A stretch of 41,699 bases of DNA from an uncultured Bacteroides sp. (GTDB lineage Bacteria > Bacteroidota > Bacteroidia > Bacteroidales > Bacteroidaceae). A program made the translations under genes and the position numbers. The notes beneath the pieces are model-generated. The model searched no databases. It was given only the letters and a program-made list of their open reading frames with translations, and was not told the DNA's origin. Positions 24,816 through 32,543 of this stretch are shown here, one piece after another. Position 1 is the stretch's first letter, and each line of letters opens with the position of its first letter. Where the stretch lies: contig NZ_URFY01000039.1 in the NCBI RefSeq assembly GCF_900547205.1, positions 1-41,699 of the forward strand, in the 5' to 3' direction.

Positions 24816-25916
24816 ATGACACTTTATCCTAAATTGATATTAGATGCATTGGCAACGGTGCGTTATCCCGGCACGGGAAAGAATCTGGTAGAAGCGGAGA
24901 TGGTTGCCGACAATCTTCGTATTGATGGCATGGCGGTCAGCTTCTCGCTGATATTTGAGAAGCCCACCGATCCGTTTATGAAGTCGATGCTGAAGGCTGC
25001 GGAAACAGCCATTCATACGTATGTGTCTGCGGATGTGCAGGTTACAATCACGGTAGAGAGTAAGCAGACAGCCCGTCCGGAAGCAGGCAAACTTCTCCCG
25101 CAAGTGAAGAATATAATCGGTATCTCTTCCGGTAAAGGGGGAGTAGGCAAGTCTACGGTGTCCGCTAATCTGGCGGTGGCTTTGGCGAAACTCGGCTATA
25201 AAGTCGGTCTGCTCGATGCGGATATATTCGGACCTTCCATGCCGAAGATGTTTCAGGTGGAAGATGCCCGTCCGTATGCCGAGCGCATTGACGGTCGTGA
25301 TTTGATTATTCCTGTAGAGAAGTACGGAGTGAAGCTGTTGTCTATCGGTTTCTTTGTCGATCCCGACCAAGCGACGCTGTGGCGCGGCGGAATGGCCAGC
25401 AATGCGTTGAAGCAATTGATAGGCGATGCGTCGTGGGGCGAATTGGACTATTTCCTGATTGACCTTCCTCCGGGGACAAGCGATATTCATCTGACCGTTG
25501 TTCAGACATTGGCTATGACGGGAGCAATTGTGGTGAGCACGCCGCAGGCGGTTGCTTTGGCAGATGCGCGCAAGGGAATCAATATGTTCACTAATGATAA
25601 GGTGAATGTACCCATTCTCGGTCTGGTAGAGAATATGGCATGGTTTACTCCTGCCGAGCTTCCGGAGAATAAATACTATCTTTTTGGTAAAGAAGGAGCT
25701 AAGAAGTTGGCGGAAGAAATGAATGTGCCTTTGTTGGGTCAAATCCCTATCGTGCAGAGTATTTGCGAGGGAGGAGATAATGGTACGCCTGTTGCGTTGG
25801 ATGAAAACACGGTGACCGGGCGTGCGTTCTTGTCGTTGGCTGCCAGTGTGGTTCGTCAGGTAGACCGGCGGAATGTAGAGATGGCTCCGACACAGATTGT
25901 GGAGATGCATAAATAA
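24816..25916 (+). CDS. Mrp/NBP35-type P-loop ATPase lacking the CxxC pair
   Basis: A 366-residue protein with a MIP18/DUF59-like N-terminal domain (1-85) and a ParA/MinD-type P-loop ATPase domain (GISSGKGGVGKSTVSANLA, deviant Walker A; LLDADIFGPSMPKMF; YFLIDLPPGTSDIHLT). These place it in the Mrp/ApbC family of Fe-S cluster carriers. The place of the usual CPxC is taken by WFTPAELPENKYY, and the whole protein has one Cys (IVQSICEGGDNG). Cluster carriage would therefore need a different ligand set or another role. It probably shares the trmB transcript. A long stem-loop terminator follows. Confidence 0.88.
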   Translation: MTLYPKLILDALATVRYPGTGKNLVEAEMVADNLRIDGMAVSFSLIFEKPTDPFMKSMLKAAETAIHTYVSADVQVTITVESKQTARPEAGKLLPQVKNIIGISSGKGGVGKSTVSANLAVALAKLGYKVGLLDADIFGPSMPKMFQVEDARPYAERIDGRDLIIPVEKYGVKLLSIGFFVDPDQATLWRGGMASNALKQLIGDASWGELDYFLIDLPPGTSDIHLTVVQTLAMTGAIVVSTPQAVALADARKGINMFTNDKVNVPILGLVENMAWFTPAELPENKYYLFGKEGAKKLAEEMNVPLLGQIPIVQSICEGGDNGTPVALDENTVTGRAFLSLAASVVRQVDRRNVEMAPTQIVEMHK

Positions 25917-25935
25917 TAAGACTATACGGCTATAA

Positions 25936-25983
25936 AAAGAGGGTGCCGGAAAACGATATCAGTTGGTTTCCGGCACCCTCTTT
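25936..25983. terminator. Bidirectional terminator after the Mrp gene
   Basis: Perfect 17-bp arms AAAGAGGGTGCCGGAAA (25936-25952) and their complement (25967-25983) have A/T flanks on both sides. It serves the convergent Mrp and thioredoxin-protein genes. Confidence 0.9.
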
Positions 25984-25997
25984 ATCTATTTATGTAC

Positions 25998-27890
25998 TCA
26001 TTTTAGAGTTTCCATCAGTTTCTCCTTCATCGTATCTGCACCCGGGAATCCGGTTTGCTTGTATGTGATATTCCCTTCAGGGTCAATCACAAAGTAAGTT
26101 GGCACTCCTCTGATATTCAGATTCGACATTAGAAACGCCCATTGCTCGTTTGTCACACGGAAGTGTTCTCCGTGAATGTCGGAAATCATATTATTCCATG
26201 TTTCTTCAGGGGAGGTTTCACCGGTAATATAAAGGTATATGATGTCCTTGTCTTTCAGTTCTTCCTTCATTGGAGCCATGGCTTTATTCGCCATGCGGCA
26301 TGGTCCGCACCATGTAGCCCAGAAGTCAACCAGAAGAGTATGTCCTCTGAATTTGGAAATAATTGAAGGGAATAATTCTTCGTTGGACACTTCTCCGGCT
26401 TTGTTGATAGTGAAGCCTGTTTTCTTCTTGTTCAGTTCTATCTTCTCGAGCAACTTTTCGTTGAGCGCCATTAGTATTTCTTTGTAAGCAGGAGAGGGGA
26501 GAGCTTCCAATCCGGAAATCTGCTCAGTAGTCAGCGGCGAGAAATCTTCAATCGAACGATAGTACTGAAATGCATCCATCATATTAAACAGAATCCCTTT
26601 GTCCGTACCCAGTGTCTTTTCCATCTGTGCTTTTTGTGAACTAAATATTCCTACTCCATAAGCATATTCCATAGCATATAAATCTGCCGATGTGTTCAGT
26701 GAGAACTCTTTAAGTACATCATAGTAATTGTCGGGGATGACGGGCTTTGCTGTCTGATAATACTTTTTAGCCTCTTCTCCTTTCAACTTCTGGTTTTCGA
26801 TGTGTGCACGCACCATCATATTGGGAGCCATAAACAATGCGATTGTTGTGGTAATATCCGTATTGCTTTTTAGCACATTTTTGGCTGCACGGCTCATAGG
26901 GCTTTCTTCTATCTGCTTGTATGTAGCTTGGCGCTTATCCAAAAAATAGTCTTTCACCCCGTTGATGTCTTTACCCGCAATGCCTTTTATTATTCCATGA
27001 TAATCATCAACCAGATTACAGTCAATCGTGTTCTCTGCCAATTCTTGCTGTAACTCAGCCAGATAACCTCCGAAATAGGCCTTCTTGCCATACGGTTTAC
27101 TGTCTTTCTGTAGATGTGACTGCTGACGTGTGCATTCTGCTGTATTAACGATGATTGTACTCTCTTTGCCGGGAGCCAGCAAACACGGTATTTGAGCAAA
27201 TGGGAAGGCAAGTGTTGCCGGGGTTACGGTGATGACATCCGTCTGAACCTGAAAAGTTCCGTCTTCTTCAATAGTAACCTCTTCCGCATAGTTCAGCCAT
27301 CTGATTGGATCGCTCAAATGCAGTTGCCCGGTTGTCGGCATATCTTGCTTGAACCCAACAATCTTTCCTTTCAGTGTAGCTTTCCCGTAGACAAATTCAG
27401 GCACCGGCAGTTCTGCCTTCTTGTTGATTTTGTGAACCACCGCTTCTTTGGGCAGAGGAGACTTGCGGAAGGCTTTTTCGTCCAACTGTATTCCCCATAT
27501 CTTGTATGCTCCGTCGAAATCTCCTTCCGAGAAATCAAGACTCTTCACACTTTCGGGAATAGGAGGGAAAAGCAACTGAAATTCTGCTTCACCGGATTCG
27601 GGCATCCAGAACTCTTCGTCAAGCGTGATGCCTACTCCCCGGCGGACAGGATAAAGTGTACCGTCATTGTCTTTAAGATAACTGCCCGTAGCAATTTTAA
27701 CCCAATACTTAGGTTGGCCGTAAGCTTTCACATACACCATGGTGGCGGTGTCGCTCATTACAATTTTATCTACTTCAATGCTATTGGAACTCCATGCGAG
27801 AAAAGGCGGGCGTTCAATTACTCTGTCTTTGGCTTGAGCCATACTACAAATGCAGAGCAATAAGCTCAGAATACTAATGCAACTTCTCAT
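25998..27890 (-). CDS. Secreted TlpA-like thioredoxin-domain protein
   Basis: A 630-residue protein with an N-terminal signal peptide (MRSCISILSLLLCICSMAQA). The first 300 residues or so look beta-rich and include a DUF4369-like segment. Residues 300-490 are mainly helical. The C-terminal domain is TlpA/ResA-like with the active site FWATWCGPCRMAN (Cys at about 529 and 532) and the cis-Pro region IRGVPTYFVIDPEG. Such proteins reduce or exchange disulfides in the periplasm. The substrate is unknown. It is a single gene, and the next minus-strand gene is the M56/TonB sensor about 190 bp upstream. Confidence 0.9.
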   Translation of the reverse strand: MRSCISILSLLLCICSMAQAKDRVIERPPFLAWSSNSIEVDKIVMSDTATMVYVKAYGQPKYWVKIATGSYLKDNDGTLYPVRRGVGITLDEEFWMPESGEAEFQLLFPPIPESVKSLDFSEGDFDGAYKIWGIQLDEKAFRKSPLPKEAVVHKINKKAELPVPEFVYGKATLKGKIVGFKQDMPTTGQLHLSDPIRWLNYAEEVTIEEDGTFQVQTDVITVTPATLAFPFAQIPCLLAPGKESTIIVNTAECTRQQSHLQKDSKPYGKKAYFGGYLAELQQELAENTIDCNLVDDYHGIIKGIAGKDINGVKDYFLDKRQATYKQIEESPMSRAAKNVLKSNTDITTTIALFMAPNMMVRAHIENQKLKGEEAKKYYQTAKPVIPDNYYDVLKEFSLNTSADLYAMEYAYGVGIFSSQKAQMEKTLGTDKGILFNMMDAFQYYRSIEDFSPLTTEQISGLEALPSPAYKEILMALNEKLLEKIELNKKKTGFTINKAGEVSNEELFPSIISKFRGHTLLVDFWATWCGPCRMANKAMAPMKEELKDKDIIYLYITGETSPEETWNNMISDIHGEHFRVTNEQWAFLMSNLNIRGVPTYFVIDPEGNITYKQTGFPGADTMKEKLMETLK

Positions 27891-27996
27891 TTGAACTGTG
27901 TTTTGATCTCCGGCAAATATAATGATATTTTAAATAGCTACCTTATTGAAAACAGAGAAAATAGAGTATTATTTTAGTCGTCGTGGAGAAAAACAT

Positions 27997-28076
27997 CTCG
28001 GTGCCGATGAGGATAATGTTCGCCACCGATGAGGAGCCCTCTCCCCACCGATGAGGAAAGGGCTCGGCACCGAGGA
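27997..28076. repeat. 22-bp-period repeat array with nested hairpins
   Basis: CCGATGAGGA occurs at 28004, 28026 and 28048, and a shortened CCGAGGA at 28070, each exactly 22 bp apart; the two middle copies share 12 bases (CACCGATGAGGA) with different 10-bp spacers. Outer arms CTCGGTGCC (27997-28005) and GGCACCGAG (28066-28074) and inner arms GAGCCCT (28034-28040) and AGGGCTC (28059-28065) form nested hairpins. The array sits just downstream of the M56/TonB gene stop, so it may shape that transcript's 3' end. Confidence 0.75.
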
Positions 28077-28080
28077 AGAT

Positions 28081-29880
28081 TTATTGCAAACGGAATGTGA
28101 CGGGAAAGGTATATTCTACGGCAACAGGTTTTCCGCCTTGTTGTCCCGGTTCCCATTTGGGCATTCCTCTTACTACACGCACTGCTTCTATATCCAGTTC
28201 GGGAGAAACGCTTTGCATCACTTTTATATTCGACGGTCTACCGTCTGTCCCGATAATCATCTTTAACACAACTTTTCCTTGGTCTTTGTTTTCTTGAGCA
28301 ATGGTTGGATATTTGATGCTTCTGGCAAAATATTGCATCAGTCCCTGTACTCCTCCGGGAAATTTAGGCATCACTTCCGCTACTTTAAGCACCTGTGCGT
28401 CTCTAGCTTCTTTAGCTTTAATGTCCTCAGTTTTCGGGCCATAACCAACTACAACTACCTCAGATAAATCAGTATCTTTTATTTCTTCAGCTTTCGGAAG
28501 TTCGGGGTTGCTTAGTCTGAACATGAGGGGCACAGTGAACTTTACATTCACCGCTTGTCCTCTTTGTTTGCCGGGTTTCCATTTCGGCATGGTGGAAATT
28601 ATACGCACTGCTTCTTTGTCAAGATTGGGATCTACGCTTCGAGCCACTTCGGTGTCTGCAATGCTTCCATCCTTCTGAATCACAAAGGTGACAATAACGC
28701 GTCCCTGTATTCCTTTGGCATGAGCTTCAGCCGGATATTTTAGATTTCTGTTTATATATTCCATCAGCGCTTTCTGTCCTCCCGGAAATTCGGGCATTTC
28801 TTCAGCGACCTCGAATATAATGGAATCCGGCACGCTTTTAATCTGGGGCGCAGTTACTTCTTTCTTTACTTGCGGGGTTGTTACCTCGGCAATTTTCTCT
28901 GCCGGTAGTTCGGGTATGTTCACAATCTCAGGCTGCACAATGGGGGGTGTGGTTTCCTGATTCATTATTTCTTTTGCAAACTTTTCAGTGGTGCGTGCTA
29001 CCATTTCGATGTTGCTGACAATCATCAATAAGGCAGCCAATGGAAGAAACATCAGATATTTCGTTCTTCCTATTTCCTTCGTTCTTTTTTTGTTCATCAT
29101 TTTGATACGGTTTTTAAGTGGTAAAACATTGAAACTATTAGATAAATTTGCTGCAGCCTTGTGATGTGCCAGTCCCAAAAGATGGTACTGGTATGATTTG
29201 CTATCATGCCCCGTCTCCAACACGCGGTGGTCCGCCATGTATTCGAGGTTGCCCCTGACTTCCCGTTTCATCAGCCAGCTAAATGGATTGAACCAGCAGG
29301 AGATACATATCATTTCGCTGATTAACACATCTATCGAATGATATTGGCGGGCATGGGTTTCCTCATGAGTGATGATTTCACTGATTTCGGATTCTGTATG
29401 CGACTGGGGGTGAATGAATATCCAGTGAAAGAAGGAGAATGGTCCGGCTTCTTTCTTTAATATATGTACGTTGACTCCTTGTATCATTTTTCTTGTACAC
29501 CGAAAATGCAGGCGAATAATGCTACCCAGTTGGATAAGGAATCGTGCGGTAAGTAGTAATACTCCGCTTAGATAGATAACTTTTATAATGCGGGTGATTA
29601 GTTCTTGTGAACTTAATGCTGTCTCTTGCGGGACGGTGACAACTGCTTCCGGAAGTACGATTGTGGCATAAAGATCGGCCATTGCCACCATAGGTTCATG
29701 TGCTTTTATCCATCCTTGGATATTCAGCAAAGGATAAAGCAGCGAGACGGCAAAGAAGCATAACAAAGCTATCCGACGCCATTTGAAGAAGGTGTCTTTA
29801 TGAAAAAACAACCGGTAGAATGCGTAGAATAAGGCTATTGCTACGTTAATCTTTAGAAAATAGGCTAGTTCCGGAGTCAT
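28081..29880 (-). CDS. BlaR1-like M56 metallopeptidase sensor with two TonB C-terminal domains
   Basis: A 599-residue inner-membrane protein. Three N-terminal hydrophobic segments (about 8-23, 38-53, 100-118) surround the cytosolic M56 protease domain with the zinc motif HEETH (172-176) and Glu213 in NLEYMADHRV. A further membrane segment at about 275-290 leads to a periplasmic part: a Pro/Glu/Val-rich linker (295-350) and two TonB_C domains (about 365-455 and 507-599), each with FPGG and KYP motifs. Between them lies DLSEVVVVGYGPKTE, like the SusC plug-start motif. In BlaR1, signal binding activates the protease, which lifts BlaI repression. Here the sensed signal is probably not a beta-lactam, as no penicillin-binding domain is present. 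It is 18 bp after blaI in the same operon. Confidence 0.9.
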   Translation of the reverse strand: MTPELAYFLKINVAIALFYAFYRLFFHKDTFFKWRRIALLCFFAVSLLYPLLNIQGWIKAHEPMVAMADLYATIVLPEAVVTVPQETALSSQELITRIIKVIYLSGVLLLTARFLIQLGSIIRLHFRCTRKMIQGVNVHILKKEAGPFSFFHWIFIHPQSHTESEISEIITHEETHARQYHSIDVLISEMICISCWFNPFSWLMKREVRGNLEYMADHRVLETGHDSKSYQYHLLGLAHHKAAANLSNSFNVLPLKNRIKMMNKKRTKEIGRTKYLMFLPLAALLMIVSNIEMVARTTEKFAKEIMNQETTPPIVQPEIVNIPELPAEKIAEVTTPQVKKEVTAPQIKSVPDSIIFEVAEEMPEFPGGQKALMEYINRNLKYPAEAHAKGIQGRVIVTFVIQKDGSIADTEVARSVDPNLDKEAVRIISTMPKWKPGKQRGQAVNVKFTVPLMFRLSNPELPKAEEIKDTDLSEVVVVGYGPKTEDIKAKEARDAQVLKVAEVMPKFPGGVQGLMQYFARSIKYPTIAQENKDQGKVVLKMIIGTDGRPSNIKVMQSVSPELDIEAVRVVRGMPKWEPGQQGGKPVAVEYTFPVTFRLQ

Positions 29881-29898
29881 ATTGATAAAGGTTTTCTG

Positions 29899-30264
29899 TT
29901 AGTTTTCTTTTCCTTTTTCTATCAGGTCGATGATATCTTTGAGGTCATCAGTCGATATTTTCTGGTCTTTGGCAAAGAAAGAAACCATCTCTTTGTAGGA
30001 GTTCTCAAAATAGTTGCGCACTACTCCGCTCATGAAGTGACGTTTGTATTCCGTTTCGCGGATAGCGGTAGTGTATTGATAAGTATTGCCCACTCGTTTT
30101 GAGGTGACATACCCTTTCCTTTCGAGATTCTTCACGATGGAGGCTACCGTAGTATAAGGAGGAGCCGGTTGAGGATACTTCGAAACGATGTCTTTTACGA
30201 AACAACTTTGTAACTCCCAAATGTAGATCATTACTTCTTCTTCTTGTATTGTTAACTTTTCCAT
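29899..30264 (-). CDS. BlaI/MecI/CopY family repressor
   Basis: A 121-residue winged-helix repressor. It starts MEKLTIQEEEVMIYIWELQ, with FVKDIVSKYPQPAPPYTTVA and SIVKNLERKGYVTSKRVGNTYQY, the BlaI DNA-binding helices and wing. The C-terminal half (YKRHFMSGVVRNYFENSYKEM, MVSFFAKDQKIS) is the dimerisation region, which the partner protease would cleave. It lies directly upstream of the M56/TonB sensor, matching the blaI-blaR1 arrangement. Palindromes at 30,281-30,295 and 30,300-30,314 overlap its promoter, so it most likely represses its own operon. Confidence 0.95.
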   Translation of the reverse strand: MEKLTIQEEEVMIYIWELQSCFVKDIVSKYPQPAPPYTTVASIVKNLERKGYVTSKRVGNTYQYTTAIRETEYKRHFMSGVVRNYFENSYKEMVSFFAKDQKISTDDLKDIIDLIEKGKEN

Positions 30265-30280
30265 GGATATATTGTTTAAT

Positions 30281-30323
30281 TACGAATACTTCGCAAATCT
30301 ACGAATAATTCGTAAGTAAGCAA
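30281..30323 (-). promoter_or_regulatory. blaI promoter with two palindromic operators
   Basis: On the minus strand, TTG (30321-30323), a 19-bp spacer and TAGATTTG (30294-30301) form the promoter. Operator 2, TACGAATAATTCGTA (30300-30314), is a perfect palindrome around one base inside the spacer. Operator 1, TACGAATACTTCGCA (30281-30295), a near-palindrome, covers the predicted start site. Centres are 19 bp apart, near two helical turns, as in tandem BlaI/MecI sites. Confidence 0.8.
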
Positions 30324-30655
30324 TAGATAGCCAGTTAATAATTGTAAATGCACGAATATTGCAATAATATTTCTATCGAAGTGTTGCCGGGATTATGGTA
30401 AATGCGAAAAATGTTGGGATAGATATCATTTTAGCCAATTTGGTTCTATTTTGATGCCATTTAAGCTAATAATCTGCTATCGTAGGTTTTTTTAATTAAA
30501 ATAAATGAAATATATTTGCGGCTACCAAACAGACGTTAAATATGAAGGGTGTGTTTCGATGCTCAAAGTATACGGAATCTTCCCCGCACTTAATAGACTA
30601 TTAATTAACTATGTCGCTCGTAGGGAAGAGGGGGGCAGACTAAAAAATGAATGAT
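30315..30655 (+). promoter_or_regulatory. Long intergenic region with the OMP gene promoter and leader
   Basis: This gap of more than 300 bp between blaI and the beta-barrel gene holds TATATTTG at 30511-30518 (TAnnTTTG match; -33 weak, only a T run at 30487-30493). The leader from about 30,523 to 30,655 contains TCTTCCC (30578-30584) that can pair with GGGAAGA (30623-30629), enclosing an AT-rich loop. A partial BlaI-like half-site (ACGAATA) is at 30352-30358. I see no gene in it. Confidence 0.55.
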
Positions 30656-31207
30656 ATGAAAAAAGGTTTGATTTTTGTGCTATTTGCACTGGTTTCCATC
30701 GTTTCTTATTCTCAGGTGTCTTGGAATGCTAAGGTAGGTATGAACATGAGTAACTACACTGGCGATGCAGATACTGACATGAAGATTGGTTTTAATGTAG
30801 GTGTAGGCATGGAATATCAGTTCACTGATATGTGGTCTATTCAGCCTTCTTTGATGATTTCTCAAAAAGGTGCTAAGGTGGGTAGTGAAAAACTAAAACC
30901 GATGTATCTGGAAATACCAGTGCTTGCTGCTGCAAGATTTGCGGTTACTGATAATCAGAATGTTGTAGTGAAAGCAGGTCCATATTTCGCTTTCGGTGTA
31001 GCCGGGAAAGGTGGAGGCGTAAAATGCTTCGACAAAGATGGTTGGGATATGAACCGTTTCGATGCCGGACTGGGCGTAGGTGTTGCTTATGAAATCAACA
31101 AATTCTTTGTTGGCTTAGATGGTGAATTTGGTTTGGCAAAAATTGCCGATGGTAGCGGTTCTCCGAAGAACATGAACTTCTCAATTGGCGTAGGTTATAA
31201 GTTCTAA
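30656..31207 (+). CDS. Small outer-membrane beta-barrel protein (PorT/OmpW-like)
   Basis: A 183-residue protein with a signal peptide (MKKGLIFVLFALVSIVSYSQ) and then alternating polar/hydrophobic strands (VSWNAKVGMNMSNYTGDADT, MEYQFTDMWSIQPSLMIS, KMYLEIPVLAAARF-like segments) that end in Phe (FSIGVGYKF), the usual terminal residue for BAM-assembled barrels. It fits the outer-membrane beta-barrel (PorT-like) family of 8-stranded barrels. The role is unknown. The ATG at 30,647 three codons upstream is also possible. It has its own promoter and terminator. Confidence 0.85.
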   Translation: MKKGLIFVLFALVSIVSYSQVSWNAKVGMNMSNYTGDADTDMKIGFNVGVGMEYQFTDMWSIQPSLMISQKGAKVGSEKLKPMYLEIPVLAAARFAVTDNQNVVVKAGPYFAFGVAGKGGGVKCFDKDGWDMNRFDAGLGVGVAYEINKFFVGLDGEFGLAKIADGSGSPKNMNFSIGVGYKF

Positions 31208-31238
31208 GTTTATAGTACACTCTTTAATAAGAATTCTA

Positions 31239-31274
31239 AAATCCCCCGCTCTATTCTCATGGAGTGGGGGATTT
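31239..31274 (+). terminator. Terminator after the beta-barrel gene
   Basis: AAATCCCCCGCTC (31239-31251) pairs with GAGTGGGGGATTT (31262-31274) and is followed by T-rich sequence. It lies between convergent genes and may work both ways. Confidence 0.85.
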
Positions 31275-31283
31275 CTTCATTCA

Positions 31284-32543
31284 TCAATTACCAACTTGTT
31301 TAGATAACTCTTCTTTCTTTTTCAGTTCTTTATATCTCTCTATTGCGTGCTTACGGCTCTTGAGTATCTGCCAGCGATATACCCAGCAAGTGGTCAGGAA
31401 ATAAATGCCGGCCTGTAGCCACAGAGCTTTATATTCAAAAGCGACTTCGCTCAGGGTAGCCCCCATATTGTTGATTTTCACAAAGCCGTTGATTCCGAAG
31501 GTGGACGGGAAGATGTAGGACACATATTTCCAGAACGGAGGTATGGCTGCTCCCGGCCACGAGATGCCCGATATAAACAGCAACGGAACGGAAGTGAAAA
31601 CAAAGATCAGCATACACGTTTCGCGATTGCGGATGGCAATGGAAGTGGTCATCGCAAAGAAAATGCAGGCTGCCAGATAAGGAACCACGAACAATATCAA
31701 TGAGCCGGGCTGTCCTATTTGGTTGAGGCTGAACAGTCTTGGCACTACATAGAGCACGTAGAAAGCTACCAATACATAAACCAGAAAGTAACTCAAGCCT
31801 TTTCCGAGCACAATCCGCAGGGTTCCGTTATAATGGCGGTTGATGGGTACAAGGTCTTTGAACCGATTGTTTTCGCGGGCTGTTCCGGCAGCAAGTCCGA
31901 TGCCGAGTAATAAGGTTTGCTGGATAATCAGTACCAAAACAGCAGGAATCAGGAAAGCTGCGAATCCGGCAGTGGGGTTGAAGATGGAAATTTCTTCATA
32001 TTCTATGGGATATGCAGTGATTTCATCCTGTCGGCCGGTCGTGTTTCCGCTGCGCGATATCTTGATGTCCTTGTTCATATTCAGCGAAACGGCAGTGTTG
32101 GCAAGAAGCATGGATTTGTAATAAAGCAATCCGCTCATGTCGCAATAGATACTGACTTGCGTCTGTTTTCCTTTGGCGATATTATCGCTGAAGTCGGAAG
32201 GAATATAGATGATGCCGTAAGCACGCCTATTCTTCAACATTTGTTTGGCTTCTTCCATATCGGCACAGTAAGATACGATTTGAACATCGGGCGTAGCGTC
32301 TACTTTTCGTAGATATTCGCGACTGAGCGATGAATGCGAATCGTCCACCACGACGGTGGGAACTTCGCGCACCACTTCGTTATTGTAGATAAAGCTGTAG
32401 AGCAGTGGATAACCTAGCGGGACGAGTATAAAGAATATCAATACCCCCTGGTCGCGGAAAGTCGTCTGAAACTCCCGCTTCCAGATATAAAACAGGTCAT
32501 TGATGCCCTGGGCTATCTTATCTTTAAATTTTATATCTTTCAT
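31284..32543 (-). CDS. ABC-2 type transporter permease
   Basis: A 419-residue permease of the ABC2_membrane_3 (YhhJ/YbhR) type. A first membrane helix (about 33-52) is followed by a large periplasmic domain (55-190, with VVVDDSHSSLSREYLRKVDA) and then five further helices (about 193-220, 245-265, 275-300, 310-335, 375-395). FISGISWPGAAIPPFWKYVSYIFPST is the conserved motif before the last helix. It abuts the upstream permease gene without a gap (ATG directly follows its TAA). It is the last gene of the efflux operon and ends at a terminator region shared with the beta-barrel gene. Confidence 0.88.
   Translation of the reverse strand: MKDIKFKDKIAQGINDLFYIWKREFQTTFRDQGVLIFFILVPLGYPLLYSFIYNNEVVREVPTVVVDDSHSSLSREYLRKVDATPDVQIVSYCADMEEAKQMLKNRRAYGIIYIPSDFSDNIAKGKQTQVSIYCDMSGLLYYKSMLLANTAVSLNMNKDIKISRSGNTTGRQDEITAYPIEYEEISIFNPTAGFAAFLIPAVLVLIIQQTLLLGIGLAAGTARENNRFKDLVPINRHYNGTLRIVLGKGLSYFLVYVLVAFYVLYVVPRLFSLNQIGQPGSLILFVVPYLAACIFFAMTTSIAIRNRETCMLIFVFTSVPLLFISGISWPGAAIPPFWKYVSYIFPSTFGINGFVKINNMGATLSEVAFEYKALWLQAGIYFLTTCWVYRWQILKSRKHAIERYKELKKKEELSKQVGN

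Noticed and set aside
24840..25910. Minus-strand 356-residue open frame
   Set aside because: Antisense shadow of the Mrp-type ATPase gene; its protein is rich in His/Arg/Gln with no motif.
28002..28076. CRISPR array
   Set aside because: Units are 12 bp with 10-bp gaps, only four copies, with internal inverted repeats and no cas genes nearby.
31719..32312. Plus-strand open frames opposite the ABC permease
   Set aside because: Shadows without start context or family motif.
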